A stretch of 64,000 nucleotides of DNA from NCBI GenBank assembly GCA_031177985.1, contig JAPSJW010000002.1, positions 659,581 to 723,580 of the forward strand, given 5' to 3'. Positions 43,330 to 54,964 of the stretch are shown piece by piece. Source of the stretch: Microbacteriaceae bacterium. Lineage in GTDB: Bacteria > Actinomycetota > Actinomycetes > Actinomycetales > Microbacteriaceae. Below the pieces are notes generated by a model that was not told the DNA's origin, made no database searches, and saw nothing but the letters and a program-made list of their open reading frames with translations. Position 1 is the stretch's first letter. Each line of letters begins with the position of its first letter. The translations under genes were made by a program, and so were the position numbers.

Positions 43330-44088
43330 ATGCCCGGCGCGGCTGACAGCGCGGGCGTCCCCTGGGAAGGCCGCTCCTTCACTCCGAACCCCAGTGCGGG
43401 CGACGACGGCAGCGCCGACCCCCGCCTCCTCGAGGCGCTCCGCAGGTTCCGCGCGGCCGAGGCAGGCGCCGCGGACGTGGTCGATGCCGTCCGCAGCGCC
43501 CGGCTGCTGATCCCGCTCGTCGCGCATGCGGGGGAGGAGGGCGTCGACGAGCACGGCCGGCGCTTCGAGAAGAAGCAGGAGCTCGCGATCGTCACGGTCG
43601 CCGGGCCCGATGGACGCAAGGTGCTGCCCGCGTTCACGTCGGTCGCGGCGATGAGCGAGTGGAACCCGTCGGCGCGCCCGGTGCCCGCCGACGGCACTCG
43701 GGTGGCCCTCGCGGCGGCGGGGGAGCACACCGAGCTCGTCGTGCTCGACCCCACGAGCGAGACGGAGTTCGCCCTGCGTCGGCCGGCGGTGTGGGCGATC
43801 GCCCGCGAGATCCCCTGGACGCCGTCCTACGAGGACTCCGCGGTGGCGGAAGCGCTCGGGCGTGCGGCGACGGGCGAGGACGCCGTCGTGGCCGTGCAGG
43901 CGGAGGCGGGCGACCCGACGGCGAGGCTCGCCGGTCCCGAGCTGATGGTGCGCCTCACCTTGGTGCCGGGGCTCCACCGCGAACAGCTCGACGCGCTGCT
44001 GCGCCGGCTCGGCGAGCGCTGGGCGACGGATGCGGTGGTCGCCGAACGGGTCGACTCCCTCGGCATCCGTCTCGCGGCCGCCCGCTGA
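43330..44088 (+). CDS. SseB family protein
   Basis: The 252-residue protein carries an SseB N-terminal domain (SARLLIPLVAHAG, KKQELAIVTV, KVLPAFTSVAAMSEWNPSARPVP) and a C-terminal half with LVPGLHREQLDALLRRLGER. The role is unknown; the gene follows hisA in many actinobacteria, with 4 bp between the two here, so cotranscription is likely. Confidence 0.82.
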   Translation: MPGAADSAGVPWEGRSFTPNPSAGDDGSADPRLLEALRRFRAAEAGAADVVDAVRSARLLIPLVAHAGEEGVDEHGRRFEKKQELAIVTVAGPDGRKVLPAFTSVAAMSEWNPSARPVPADGTRVALAAAGEHTELVVLDPTSETEFALRRPAVWAIAREIPWTPSYEDSAVAEALGRAATGEDAVVAVQAEAGDPTARLAGPELMVRLTLVPGLHREQLDALLRRLGERWATDAVVAERVDSLGIRLAAAR

Positions 44089-44100
44089 GCCTCGGATCGG

Positions 44101-44436
44101 CTAGTTGACCGGGCCCGTGTACTTCTCGCCGGGACCCTTGCCGGGCGGGTCGGGGAAGGGCGACGCCTCGCGGAAGGCGAGCTGCACGGTGCGCAGACCG
44201 TCCCGCAGTGCGAGTGCGTGGTGGTCGCCGAGGTCGGGTGCACTCGCGGTCACGAGCCCTGCGAGGGCGGTGATGAGCTTGCGCGCCTCGTCGAGGTCGA
44301 GCTCCTTCTCACCCTCCTCCGACAGGCCCAGCTTGACCGCCGCCGCGCTCAGCAGGTGGATCGCGACGGTGTTGATGACCTCGACGGCAGGTACCTCGCC
44401 GATGTCGCGGACGTGATCGACGTCCTCTTCGCTCAT
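44101..44436 (-). CDS. DUF1844 family protein
   Basis: The 111-residue protein has the DUF1844 core: VINTVAIHLLSAAAVKLGL, then LDLDEARKLITALAGL, and ALRDGLRTVQLAFREAS. It is found beside infC in many actinobacteria. Function unknown. The ATG has AGAAGGA upstream on the minus strand; it is divergent from infC and convergent with sseB. Confidence 0.85.
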   Translation of the reverse strand: MSEEDVDHVRDIGEVPAVEVINTVAIHLLSAAAVKLGLSEEGEKELDLDEARKLITALAGLVTASAPDLGDHHALALRDGLRTVQLAFREASPFPDPPGKGPGEKYTGPVN

Positions 44437-44465
44437 GACTTCCTTCTGGGAGTTCGCGGTCTCTG

Positions 44466-44471
44466 CTATCC
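44466..44471 (+). promoter_or_regulatory. -10 box of the infC operon
   Basis: TATCCT would start transcription near 44478, giving a leader of about 210 nt. No convincing -35 is visible. Confidence 0.5.
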
Positions 44472-44477
44472 TTGCTG

Positions 44478-44686
44478 AGGCTCCGGGACTGTTCCCGGTA
44501 CGAAAGTGGAGATTCTCCCACCCGTCGACCGCTTCTTCAGGTTACCGGGTCTTGGCACTCCGCCCGTCCGCGAGGACGGGTAGGCAGGGTGCGGCGCCCG
44601 CCATTCATGGGGCGCAGGTTTCTCCTTTTCGCGCCGCACGGCATCCGCCGTACGACGGCCGCAGGCAGATGTAAGGAGAAACGCAC
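44478..44686 (+). other. Structured leader of infC-rpmI-rplT with a possible attenuator
   Basis: The leader contains CCCGTCC-GCGA-GGACGGG (44563-44580), a stable 7-bp stem with a GNRA loop. Downstream, GCGCCC (44594-44599) can pair with GGGCGC (44610-44615), followed by a T-rich stretch (44619-44629), or GTGCGGCGC (44589-44597) can pair with GCGCCGCAC (44631-44639). The two share bases and exclude each other, like terminator and antiterminator. In Bacillus the same operon is controlled by L20 binding to its leader. Confidence 0.5.
44594..44629 (+). terminator. Possible intrinsic terminator in the infC leader
   Basis: A 6-bp G+C-only stem (44594-44599 with 44610-44615) followed by AGGTTTCTCCTTTT. 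Such a T-rich run is rare in this sequence. Confidence 0.4.
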
Positions 44687-45272
<586 letters not shown>

Positions 45273-45280
<8 letters not shown>

Positions 45281-45467
45281 GCAGAAGTCCCACTCGGGCA
45301 CCAAGAAGCGCTTCAAGGTCACCGGCAGCGGCAAGATCAAGAAGCAGCAGGCCGGCATGCGGCACAACCTCGAGGGCAAGTCCTCGGTGCGCACCCGTCG
45401 CCTCAACGCCGACAAGGTGCTGTCGGCTGCCGACACCAAGATCATCAAGAACCTGCTCGCGAAGTAA
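45273..45467 (+). CDS. rpmI: Ribosomal protein bL35
   Basis: A 64-residue basic protein with the bL35 signature [20 protein letters not shown] and [15 protein letters not shown]. It overlaps the infC stop, so it is coupled to infC translation; rplT follows 30 bp later. Confidence 0.96.
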
Positions 45468-45497
45468 CGCGACGACTCCTACGAAGGACTAGAGAAC

Positions 45498-45887
45498 ATG
45501 GCAAGGGTCAAGCGCGCAGTCAATGCGCACAAGAAGCGTCGCGTCATCCTCGAGCGCGCCGAGGGCTACCGCGGCCAGCGGTCGCGCCTCTACCGCAAGG
45601 CGAAGGAGCAGGTCACCCACTCGCTCGTCTACGCGTACCGCGACCGTCGTGCGCGCAAGGGCGACTTCCGCCGTCTGTGGATCCAGCGCATCAACGCCGC
45701 GAGCCGTCAGAACGGTCTCACCTACAACCGCCTCATCCAGGGCCTGAACCTGGCCGGTGTCGAGGTCGACCGCCGCATCCTCGCGGAGCTCGCCGTGAAC
45801 GAGCCCGCGACGTTCGCAGCGCTCGTCGAGACCGCGAAGGCCGCACTGCCCGCCGACACGTCGGCGCCCAAGGTCGACGCCGCCTAG
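45498..45887 (+). CDS. rplT: Ribosomal protein bL20
   Basis: A 129-residue protein with [37 protein letters not shown] and [17 protein letters not shown], all bL20 signatures. bL20 assembles the 50S subunit and represses its own operon in several bacteria. GAAGGA precedes the ATG at 45498. Confidence 0.96.
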   Translation: MARVKRAVNAHKKRRVILERAEGYRGQRSRLYRKAKEQVTHSLVYAYRDRRARKGDFRRLWIQRINAASRQNGLTYNRLIQGLNLAGVEVDRRILAELAVNEPATFAALVETAKAALPADTSAPKVDAA

Positions 45888-45901
45888 CAGCGCCCGCCTA
45901 G

Positions 45902-45907
45902 TACGCT
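45902..45907 (+). promoter_or_regulatory. Leaderless -10 box of the rRNA methyltransferase gene
   Basis: TACGCT followed by seven bases and the ATG at 45915. Confidence 0.5.
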
Positions 45908-45914
45908 CGATCGC

Positions 45915-46715
45915 ATGATCGACAACCCGCGCTCCCCTCGGGTGCGCGCGGTGGCGAAGCTCGCCAAGAGAGAAGCCCGGTCCCGTACCGGGCTTTTCCT
46001 CTTGGAGGGCCCGCAGGCCGTCGCCGAGGCCCTGGGGTTCCGGCACGAGCTGCTGGTCGAGCTCTACGCCACGCCCCAGGCGCTCGACCGCTACACCGAC
46101 ATCGCGCAGGCGGCGGTCGACGCGGGCGTCGACGTCGAGCTCGTGACCGAGCAGGTGCTCGACCACATGGCCGACACGGTCACCCCGCAGGGGATCGTGG
46201 CGGTCGCGCACCAGTTCCCCACGAGCGTGCGCGAGATCTTCGCGCGCGGTCCGCGGCTCGTCGCCGTGCTCGAGGAGGTGCGCGACCCCGGCAACGCGGG
46301 CACGATCATCCGTGCCGCCGACGCGGCAGGGGCGGATGCCGTCGTGCTGACGGGCAGGAGCGTCGACCTCTACAACCCCAAGGTGGTGCGCTCCACGACC
46401 GGCTCGCTCTTCCACCTCCCGGTCGCGAACGGGGCGGACCTCGCCGATGTGCTCGACCGTTCGCGTCAGGCGGGACTCCAGGTGATCGCCGCCGACGTCA
46501 AGGGCGGGGACCTCCTCGAGGCCCGCAACGCCGGCGACCTCGCGAAGCCCACGGCGTGGCTGTTCGGCAACGAGGCGCGCGGGCTCACCGACGAGCAGTA
46601 CGCCCTCGCCGACCGCGCCCTGGCGGTGCCCATCTACGGGCGCGCCGAGTCGATGAACCTGGCGACGGCCGCATCCGTCTGCCTGTACGAGAGCGCGTTC
46701 GCCCTGCGCTCCTGA
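45915..46715 (+). CDS. TrmH/SpoU family RNA 2'-O-methyltransferase
   Basis: The 266-residue protein has an N-terminal L30e-like substrate domain and the knotted SPOUT domain with VLEEVRDPGNAGTIIRAADA (motif 1), VVRSTTGSLFHLP (motif 2 region) and LFGNEARGLTDEQ plus IYGRAESMNLATAASVCLYE (motif 3). The exact RNA target is unknown. It lies between rplT and pheS, a common actinobacterial arrangement. Confidence 0.9.
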   Translation: MIDNPRSPRVRAVAKLAKREARSRTGLFLLEGPQAVAEALGFRHELLVELYATPQALDRYTDIAQAAVDAGVDVELVTEQVLDHMADTVTPQGIVAVAHQFPTSVREIFARGPRLVAVLEEVRDPGNAGTIIRAADAAGADAVVLTGRSVDLYNPKVVRSTTGSLFHLPVANGADLADVLDRSRQAGLQVIAADVKGGDLLEARNAGDLAKPTAWLFGNEARGLTDEQYALADRALAVPIYGRAESMNLATAASVCLYESAFALRS

Positions 46716-46788
46716 GCCGCCGTTACGCTCCGGTTACGGTTCTGTCCCCCGTTTGCCCCCCATTACAGCCGTGTGATTGTGTAAGCAC

Positions 46789-47526
46789 ATGGAGCCGCTC
46801 GTCGTCCTCGACAACGTGAACAAGCACTTCGGTGAGTTGCACGTGCTGAAGGAGATCTCCACCACGGTGGGCCGCGGTGAGGTCGTCGTCGTGATCGGTC
46901 CCAGCGGCTCCGGCAAGTCGACCCTCTGCCGTGCGATCAACCGGCTGGAGACGATCGACAACGGAACCATCACGATCGACGGCAAGCAGCTCCCCTCGGA
47001 GGGAGCGGAGCTCGCGAAGCTCCGCGCCGACGTCGGCATGGTGTTCCAGTCGTTCAACCTGTTCGCGCACAAGACGGTGCTCGAGAACGTGACGCTCGGG
47101 CCGATCAAGGTGCGCCGCAAGTCCCGCCAGGAGGCCGAGAAGCGCGCGATGGAGCTCCTCGAGCGCGTCGGCGTCGCCAATCAGGCGAAGAAGATGCCCG
47201 CCCAGCTCTCCGGCGGGCAGCAGCAGCGGGTGGCGATCGCGCGAGCCCTCGCCATGGACCCGAAGCTCATGCTCTTCGACGAGCCGACCAGCGCGCTCGA
47301 CCCGGAGATGATCAACGAGGTTCTCGACGTCATCACGGGGCTGGCCAAGGACGGCATGACGATGATCGTCGTCACCCACGAGATGGGCTTCGCCCGCAAG
47401 GTGGCCGACCGCCTGCTCTTCATGGCCGACGGCCGCATCGTCGAGGATGCGACCCCGACCGACTTCTTCGACCATCCGGCCAGCGACCGGGCCAAAGACT
47501 TCCTCTCCAAGATCCTGACGCACTGA
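46789..47526 (+). CDS. gluA: Amino-acid ABC transporter ATP-binding protein (GluA-like)
   Basis: A 245-residue polar-amino-acid importer ATPase: Walker [11 protein letters not shown]-loop [12 protein letters not shown], signature LSGGQQQR, Walker [15 protein letters not shown] and [13 protein letters not shown]. The four-gene order ATPase, binding protein, two permeases is that of the corynebacterial gluABCD glutamate system. The ATG at 46789 is preferred to an in-frame TTG at 46777. There is no clear Shine-Dalgarno, and an imperfect TGTG...CACA dyad overlaps the start. Confidence 0.9.
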   Translation: MEPLVVLDNVNKHFGELHVLKEISTTVGRGEVVVVIGPSGSGKSTLCRAINRLETIDNGTITIDGKQLPSEGAELAKLRADVGMVFQSFNLFAHKTVLENVTLGPIKVRRKSRQEAEKRAMELLERVGVANQAKKMPAQLSGGQQQRVAIARALAMDPKLMLFDEPTSALDPEMINEVLDVITGLAKDGMTMIVVTHEMGFARKVADRLLFMADGRIVEDATPTDFFDHPASDRAKDFLSKILTH

Positions 47527-47599
47527 GTCGGGCGCCCACGAGGCGGCGGAGGGGGAGGCACCAATCCACTTTCGGAAGCAATCACGAAGGGATAGATCG

Positions 47600-48526
47600 A
47601 TGAGACTCAAGAGGATGAGCGCGGCCGTCGGAGGCATCGCGCTCGCCGCGCTGCTGGCCGGCTGCGGCGCGCCCGGCAGCGCGGGCAACGACGGAGGCAG
47701 CGACGGCGGCACCGAGGAGGAGACCCCGACCGGCGACGGCCCTTACAACCTCGAGATCGCGGAGAATCCCGAGTTCGACGCGGGCACCACCATGGCGGAG
47801 CTCGCCGAGGAGGGCTCGATCACGATCGGCACCAAGTTCGACCAGCCGCTGTTCGGCCTGCTGGGCACCGGCGACGTGCCTGAGGGCTTCGACGTCGCGA
47901 TCGGCGCGCTCGTCGCGTCGAAGCTCGGCATCCCGTTCGACAGCATCGAGTTCCGCGAGACCGTCTCCGCCAACCGCGAGCCGTTCATCCAGAACGGCGA
48001 GGTCGACATCGTCGTGGCCACCTACACGATCAACGACACCCGCAAGGAGGTCGTCGACTTCGCAGGGCCCTACTTCGAGGCGGGCCAGAGCCTGATGGTG
48101 CTCGCGGGCAACCCCGAGGGCATCGAGGGTCCTGAGGACGTCGAGGGGCAGCCCGTCTGCTCGGTCGAGGGCTCCACGCCGGCGGCCACGATCGTCGAGG
48201 AGTACGGCGCCGAGCTCGTGGCGACGGATGTCTACTCGAACTGCCTCGACCCGCTGCGCGGCGGCGAGGTGGTCGCGCTCACGACCGACAACGTCATCCT
48301 CTCGGGCTTCGTGGCACAGAACGAGGGTGAGTTCGAGCTCGTCGGCGACACCTTCACCAAGGAGCCCTACGGCATCGGCCTCGAGAAGGGCGACGACAAC
48401 TTCCGCACGTTCATCAACGACGTGCTGGAGGAGGCCTTCGAGGACGGCACCTGGGAGCGGCTCTTCGAGGAGACCGCCGGTCAGGTGCTCGAGGTCCCCG
48501 AGCCCCCGATGGTCGACCGCTACTGA
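47600..48526 (+). CDS. gluB: Glutamate/polar amino acid ABC transporter substrate-binding lipoprotein
   Basis: The 308-residue protein has a lipoprotein signal peptide with lipobox LLAGC (Cys22), a Gly/Glu-rich linker and a type II solute-binding fold (GFDVAIGALVASKLG, FRETVSANREPFIQNGEVD, TYTINDTRKEVVDFAGPYF), the signature of family 3 amino-acid binding proteins. GAAGGGA lies upstream of the ATG. A strong hairpin follows the gene before gluC. Confidence 0.92.
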   Translation: MRLKRMSAAVGGIALAALLAGCGAPGSAGNDGGSDGGTEEETPTGDGPYNLEIAENPEFDAGTTMAELAEEGSITIGTKFDQPLFGLLGTGDVPEGFDVAIGALVASKLGIPFDSIEFRETVSANREPFIQNGEVDIVVATYTINDTRKEVVDFAGPYFEAGQSLMVLAGNPEGIEGPEDVEGQPVCSVEGSTPAATIVEEYGAELVATDVYSNCLDPLRGGEVVALTTDNVILSGFVAQNEGEFELVGDTFTKEPYGIGLEKGDDNFRTFINDVLEEAFEDGTWERLFEETAGQVLEVPEPPMVDRY

Positions 48527-48551
48527 TCCAGTCCTGAGCTGAATCACCACT

Positions 48552-48585
48552 GATCGGGCCCGGCGCTGCGGCGCCGGGCTCGATC
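48552..48585 (+). terminator. Strong hairpin between gluB and gluC
   Basis: Positions 48552-48566 pair with 48571-48585 (15 bp with one G-T pair) over a TGCG loop. In binding-protein operons such hairpins stabilise the upstream message or partly stop transcription, so that the binding protein outnumbers the permeases. Confidence 0.7.
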
Positions 48586-48607
48586 GCCTGTCACGGAAGG
48601 AGCGCGG

Positions 48608-49251
48608 GTGGAGGTCATCCTCGACAATCTGCCGCTGTACCTGCGGGGCTTCGGCATGACGCTGTACCTGCTGGGCCTCACGGTGCTCTTCGCGCTGCCG
48701 CTGGGCGCTCTCGTCGCGGCCCTGCGCATCAGCCCCGTGCCGAGCCTTCGGGTGGTCGCCGCCGTCTACACGGAGTGGCTGCGCAACACCCCGCTCACGC
48801 TCGTCTTCTTCTTCATCGCCTTCGTCCTTCCGCGCATCGGCGCGCGGCTCGACTACGAGATCGGTGCCGTCGTCGCGCTCACCCTCTACACCGCTCCGTT
48901 CTTCGCCGAGGCGATCCGCTCGGGCGTGAACGCCGTGCCGGTCGGGCAGGCCGAGGCGGCCCGCAGCATCGGCCTGACCTTCGGCCAGACCCTCGGCAAT
49001 GTGATCCTTCCCCAGGCGCTGCGCGGTGTCGTGCCGCCCTTGATCAATGTCACGATCGCGCTCACCAAGAACACGTCGGTGGCCACCGGCTTCTTCGTCT
49101 TCACCCTGGTGAGCACCGGTCAGCGCCTCGCCAATCAGAACGGCGACCAGGTGATCCCGATCCTGCTCGGCGTCGCGTTCTTCTACCTCGTGATCACGAT
49201 CCCGCTCGGCCAGTTCGCCGACCGGCTGGAGGAGCGGGTGGTGGTGAACCG

Positions 49252-49255
<4 letters not shown>
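48608..49255 (+). CDS. gluC: Amino-acid ABC transporter permease GluC-like
   Basis: The 215-residue His/Glu/Gln/Arg-family permease has five membrane spans and the ATPase-contacting EAA loop EAARSIGLTFGQTLGNVILPQA (shown as two halves in the protein near residues 117-138). The GTG has GGAAGGAG upstream. Its stop overlaps the gluD start (ATGA). Confidence 0.9.
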
Positions 49256-51225
<1,970 letters not shown>

Positions 51226-51226
<1 letters not shown>

Positions 51227-53712
51227 TGCGCGTCCCGCTGTCCTGGCTCGGCGAGTACGTCGACCTGCCCGAGGGCACCACTCCCGAGGACGTCCACGCC
51301 GCTCTCGTGCGCGTCGGGCTCGAGGAGGAGGACATCCACCGCTTCGAGGTCGCCGGCCCCGTCGTGGTCGGCCGCGTCGTCTCGTTCGTCGAGGAGCCCC
51401 AGTCGAACGGCAAGACCATCCGGTGGTGCCAGGTCGACGTGGGAGAGCCGGAACCGCGCGGCATCGTCTGCGGCGCCCGCAACTTCTTCGAGGGCGACAA
51501 GGTCGTGGTGACGCTGCCGGGCGCCGTGCTGCCCGGACCGTTCCCGATCGCCGCTCGCAAGACCTACGGCCATGTGTCGGACGGGATGATCGCGTCGGCG
51601 AAGGAGCTCGGGCTCGGCGACGAGCACTCCGGCATCCTGCGCCTCGTCGAGCTCGGCCTCGACCCCGAGCCCGGAACCGATGCGATCGCCCTGCTCGGGC
51701 TCGCCGACTCCGCCGTCGAGGTCAACGTCACGCCCGATCGCGGCTACGCGTTCTCGATCCGCGGCATCGCCCGCGAGTTCTCTCACTCGACGGGCTCAGA
51801 CTTCCGCGATCCCGCGCTGGCGGTGGACCCGACCGAGCACGCCGACGGCGGCTTCCCGGTGGCGATCGACGACTCGTCGCCCGTGCGAGGGCGCGTCGGC
51901 GCATCCGTGTTCGTCGCGCGCGCGGTGCGCGGCATCGACCCGACCCGGCCGACGCCGCCCTGGATGGTCGCGAGGCTGACGCTCGCCGGCATCCGCTCGA
52001 TCTCGCTCGTGGTCGACATCACCAACTACGTGATGCTCGAGCTCGGCCAGCCGATCCACGCCTACGACCTCGACCGGCTCACCGGCGGCATCGTCGTGCG
52101 CAGGGCTCAGCCGGGGGAGACGCTCGTCACCCTGGACGACCAGACCCGCAGCCTGCATCCCGAGGATCTGCTCATCACCGACGGCTCGGGCCCCATCGGG
52201 CTCGCCGGCGTCATGGGCGGCGCCTCGACCGAGATCGGCGACGGCACCACGAACGTGCTCATCGAGGCGGCGAACTTCGACCCGACCTCGATCGCCCGCA
52301 CGGCCCGCAGGCACAAGCTCCCCAGCGAGGCGCAGAAGCGCTTCGCCCGCGGCGTCGACCCGCGGGTGGCGACCCGCGCGGCGACTCGCGTGGCGCAGCT
52401 GATCGTGGAGCTCGCCGGCGGGACCGCGGACGGCACGGGCACCGTGCTCGACGACGCGCCCGCCCCCGCACCGATCGCACTTTCGAGCGGCTTCGCGTCG
52501 CGGCTGGTGGGCGTCGAGTACACGGATGCCGAGGTCGCCGACGCCCTTACCGCGATCGGCGCGAGCGTCGAGGCCGGCGACCCGCTGACGGTCGTCCCTC
52601 CGAGCTGGCGTCCCGACCTCGTCGATGCCCCGTCGCTCGCGGAGGAGGTCGCCCGCATCGTCGGGTTCGACCGCATCCCGTCGGTGCTCCCGGTGGCGCC
52701 GCCCGGCCGCGGACTCACGCTCGACCAGCGCCGACGCCGCACGATCGCCGACGCGCTCGCGGGCGCCGGCTTCACCGAGGTGCTGAGCTACCCCTTCTTC
52801 TCGCAGGCGACGCTCGACGCCTTCGAGGGGCGCCGGGTGCCGACGATGGGGCTCGCGAACGCACTGGACTCCGAGGCGGCCCGGATGCGCACGACCCTGC
52901 TGCCCGGACTCGTCGAGGTCGCGCGCCGCAACCTGTCGCGAGGGCTGACCGACCTCGCGATCTTCGAAGTGGGGACCGTGTTCCTGCCCCAGGACGGCGT
53001 GCGATACGGCACCGACTCGGTGCCGATCGGCAACCGCAAGCCGGACGAGGCGACCCTCGCCGAGCTCGAGGCGAGCCTCCCGGCGCAGCCGCGCCGAGCC
53101 GGTGTGCTCGTGCTGGGCAACGCGGTCGAGCGGCAGCCGGGCCAGGCGGCCGTGACGTCCGGTCTCGTCGACGTGCTCGACGCCGCGCGGATCATCGCCG
53201 CCGCCGTCGGGGCGACCTTGTCGCCGGTGCAGTCGGCGCACCCCGCACTGCACCCCGGTCGCACGGCCGAGCTGCGGGTCGGCGACGTCGTCGTCGGGTT
53301 CGCCGGTGAGCTGCTGCCGTCGCTCGCCGCCGAGCTCGATCTGCCGCGCGTGGTCGGCGTGCTCGAGCTCGACCTCGACACGCTGTTCTCGGTCGCTCCC
53401 GCGGAGGTCGCCTCCTGGCCGCTGTCGGGCTATCCGGCCGCGACCCAGGATCTCTCGGTCGTCGTCCCGGCGGAGGTGCCCGCGGGCGACGTGCTCGCCG
53501 CCGTCGTCGAAGGGGCCGGCGCCCTGCTCGAGCACGCCGCGCTCGTCGACGATTACCGCGGCACCGGCGTTCCGGAGGGCTCGAAGTCGATCACGCTCGC
53601 GCTGCGCTTCAGGGCACCCGATCGCACGCTGACGGCGGCGGAGGCCACCGAGGCGAAGCTCGCGGGGCTGGCCGTGGCCACCGAGCGACTCGGAGCGACC
53701 CTCCGCGAGTGA
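51226..53712 (+). CDS. pheT: Phenylalanine--tRNA ligase beta subunit
   Basis: The 828-residue subunit starts [15 protein letters not shown] and has the tRNA-binding EMAP domain (about 40-150), B3/B4 editing domain ([27 protein letters not shown]), B5 domain, the pseudo-catalytic core ([24 protein letters not shown]) and the C-terminal anticodon-binding FDX-ACB domain ([33 protein letters not shown]). Confidence 0.95.
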
Positions 53713-53756
53713 ACGAGGGCTCGCCCCCGGATTCGACCCGAGGCCGTTGCGCGGAG

Positions 53757-53762
53757 TATGGT
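53757..53762 (+). promoter_or_regulatory. -10 box of the arginine operon
   Basis: TATGGT lies nine bases before the ATG of the 21-codon leader ORF, so the transcript starts at or 1-3 nt before that ATG. A TTCGAC near 53732 may act as a weak -35 with a long spacer. Confidence 0.6.
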
Positions 53763-53771
53763 CGAAGGACC

Positions 53772-53837
53772 ATGAGCGACACGCGCGACCGCAGCACCGA
53801 GGTGCTCCGCCGACGCGTGCGCGACGGGCGAATCTAG
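53772..53837 (+). CDS. Candidate arginine leader peptide (21 codons) of argC operon
   Basis: The ORF begins ATG-AGC-GAC and ends at the TAG at 53835-53837. Seven of its 21 residues are Arg (positions 5, 7, 13, 14, 15, 17, 20), including three in a row. It lies 80 nt before argC, begins next to the predicted transcript start, and its stop codon is the left edge of a terminator-like stem. Amino-acid-rich leader ORFs that gate transcription of the matching biosynthetic operon are classical (trp, his, ilv), and leaderless cysteine-rich ones are known in mycobacteria. An arginine version is inferred here. It could also be a chance ORF in Arg-rich high-GC DNA. Confidence 0.6.
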   Translation: MSDTRDRSTEVLRRRVRDGRI

Positions 53838-53884
53838 GCGACGCCTCCTCCCGGCCACCGGTCGATCGGACGTCGCCCTTTCTC
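53837..53884 (+). terminator. Terminator-like stem between the leader ORF and argC
   Basis: GGCGACG (53837-53843) pairs with CGTCGCC (53871-53877), followed by CTTTCTCC; the 27-nt loop contains a small CCGG-CCA-CCGG hairpin. The right arm can instead pair with the end of the leader ORF: GCGACG (53821-53826) with CGTCGC (53871-53876), or GGGCGA (53826-53831) with TCGCCC (53873-53878). The choices exclude each other. Confidence 0.5.
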
Positions 53885-53917
53885 CAGCCCCGTCCGTCCT
53901 CGTCCAGAAGGCCCATC

Positions 53918-54964
53918 ATGTCCCTGTCGGTCGCCGTAGCAGGCGCCAGCGGCTACGCCGGGGGAGAGCTGCTCCGCCTCCTCTCAGCCCATCCCGAACT
54001 CGAGGTCACCACGGTGACCGCGCACTCCAACGCCGGGCAGCCCCTGATCGCCGTGCAGCCGCACCTGCGCTCGCTCGCGCACCTCACCCTCGTGGAGACG
54101 ACCCCGGAGAACCTCGCCGGTCACGACGTCGTCTTCCTCGCGCTTCCGCACGGCGCATCGGGCGCCATCACGGCCGAGCTCGGCGACGACGTCCTCGTCG
54201 TCGACTGCGGCGCCGACCACCGCCTCACGAGCGAGGCCGACTGGGAGGCGTTCTACGGCGGCGAGTACTTCGGCGCCTGGACCTACGGCCTGCCGGAGCT
54301 CGTGCTCGCGGGCGGCGGCACCCAGCGGGACCACCTCGCCGGGACCCGCCGCATCGCCGTGCCCGGGTGCAACGTGACGGCGATCACACTCGGCATCGCG
54401 CCCGCCGTGCGGGCAGGAGTCGCCGAGGCGCGCGACCTGGTCGCGGTGCTCGCCGTCGGACCCTCCGGTGCCGGACGGAGCCTTCGCACCGATCTGCTCG
54501 CCAGCGAGCTCCTCGGCTCCGCCAACGCCTACGCGGTCGGCGGCAAGCACCGCCACAACCCCGAGATCCGCCAGAACCTCACGGCCGCGGGCGCCGACGC
54601 GGTGAGCATCTCGTTCACTCCCGTGCTCGTGCCGATGTCGCGCGGCATCCTCGCCACGACGACGGCCAGACTCGCCGAGGGCGCGACCGCGCAGTCGGTG
54701 CGGGACGCGTTCGAGCAGGCCTACGCCGACGAGCCCTTCGTGCACCTGCTGCCCGACGGGGTCTTCCCGCGGACCGCGGACGCCGTCGGCGCCAACGTCG
54801 CGCTCGTCGGCGTCTCGGTCGACGAGGCCGCCGGGCGCGTGGTCACGGTCACCGCGATCGACAACCTCGTGAAGGGCACCGCGGGCGCGGCCGTGCAGTC
54901 GGCGAACCTCGCGCTCGGCCTGCCCGAGACCCTCGGCCTTCCCCTGGACGGAGTAGCACCGTGA
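53918..54964 (+). CDS. argC: N-acetyl-gamma-glutamyl-phosphate reductase
   Basis: The 348-residue protein has the Rossmann motif [16 protein letters not shown], the catalytic Cys in [12 protein letters not shown], and the His-containing KHRHNPEI and [10 protein letters not shown] blocks. It does the third step of arginine synthesis. The ATG has AGAAGG 5-10 nt upstream; a longer open frame from 53747 would run across the leader ORF and is rejected. GTGA overlap with argJ. Confidence 0.95.
   Translation: MSLSVAVAGASGYAGGELLRLLSAHPELEVTTVTAHSNAGQPLIAVQPHLRSLAHLTLVETTPENLAGHDVVFLALPHGASGAITAELGDDVLVVDCGADHRLTSEADWEAFYGGEYFGAWTYGLPELVLAGGGTQRDHLAGTRRIAVPGCNVTAITLGIAPAVRAGVAEARDLVAVLAVGPSGAGRSLRTDLLASELLGSANAYAVGGKHRHNPEIRQNLTAAGADAVSISFTPVLVPMSRGILATTTARLAEGATAQSVRDAFEQAYADEPFVHLLPDGVFPRTADAVGANVALVGVSVDEAAGRVVTVTAIDNLVKGTAGAAVQSANLALGLPETLGLPLDGVAP

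Noticed and set aside
53747..53917. N-terminal extension of argC
   Set aside because: It would add 57 non-homologous residues and run through the leader ORF; the ATG at 53918 has a good ribosome binding site and the correct Rossmann start.
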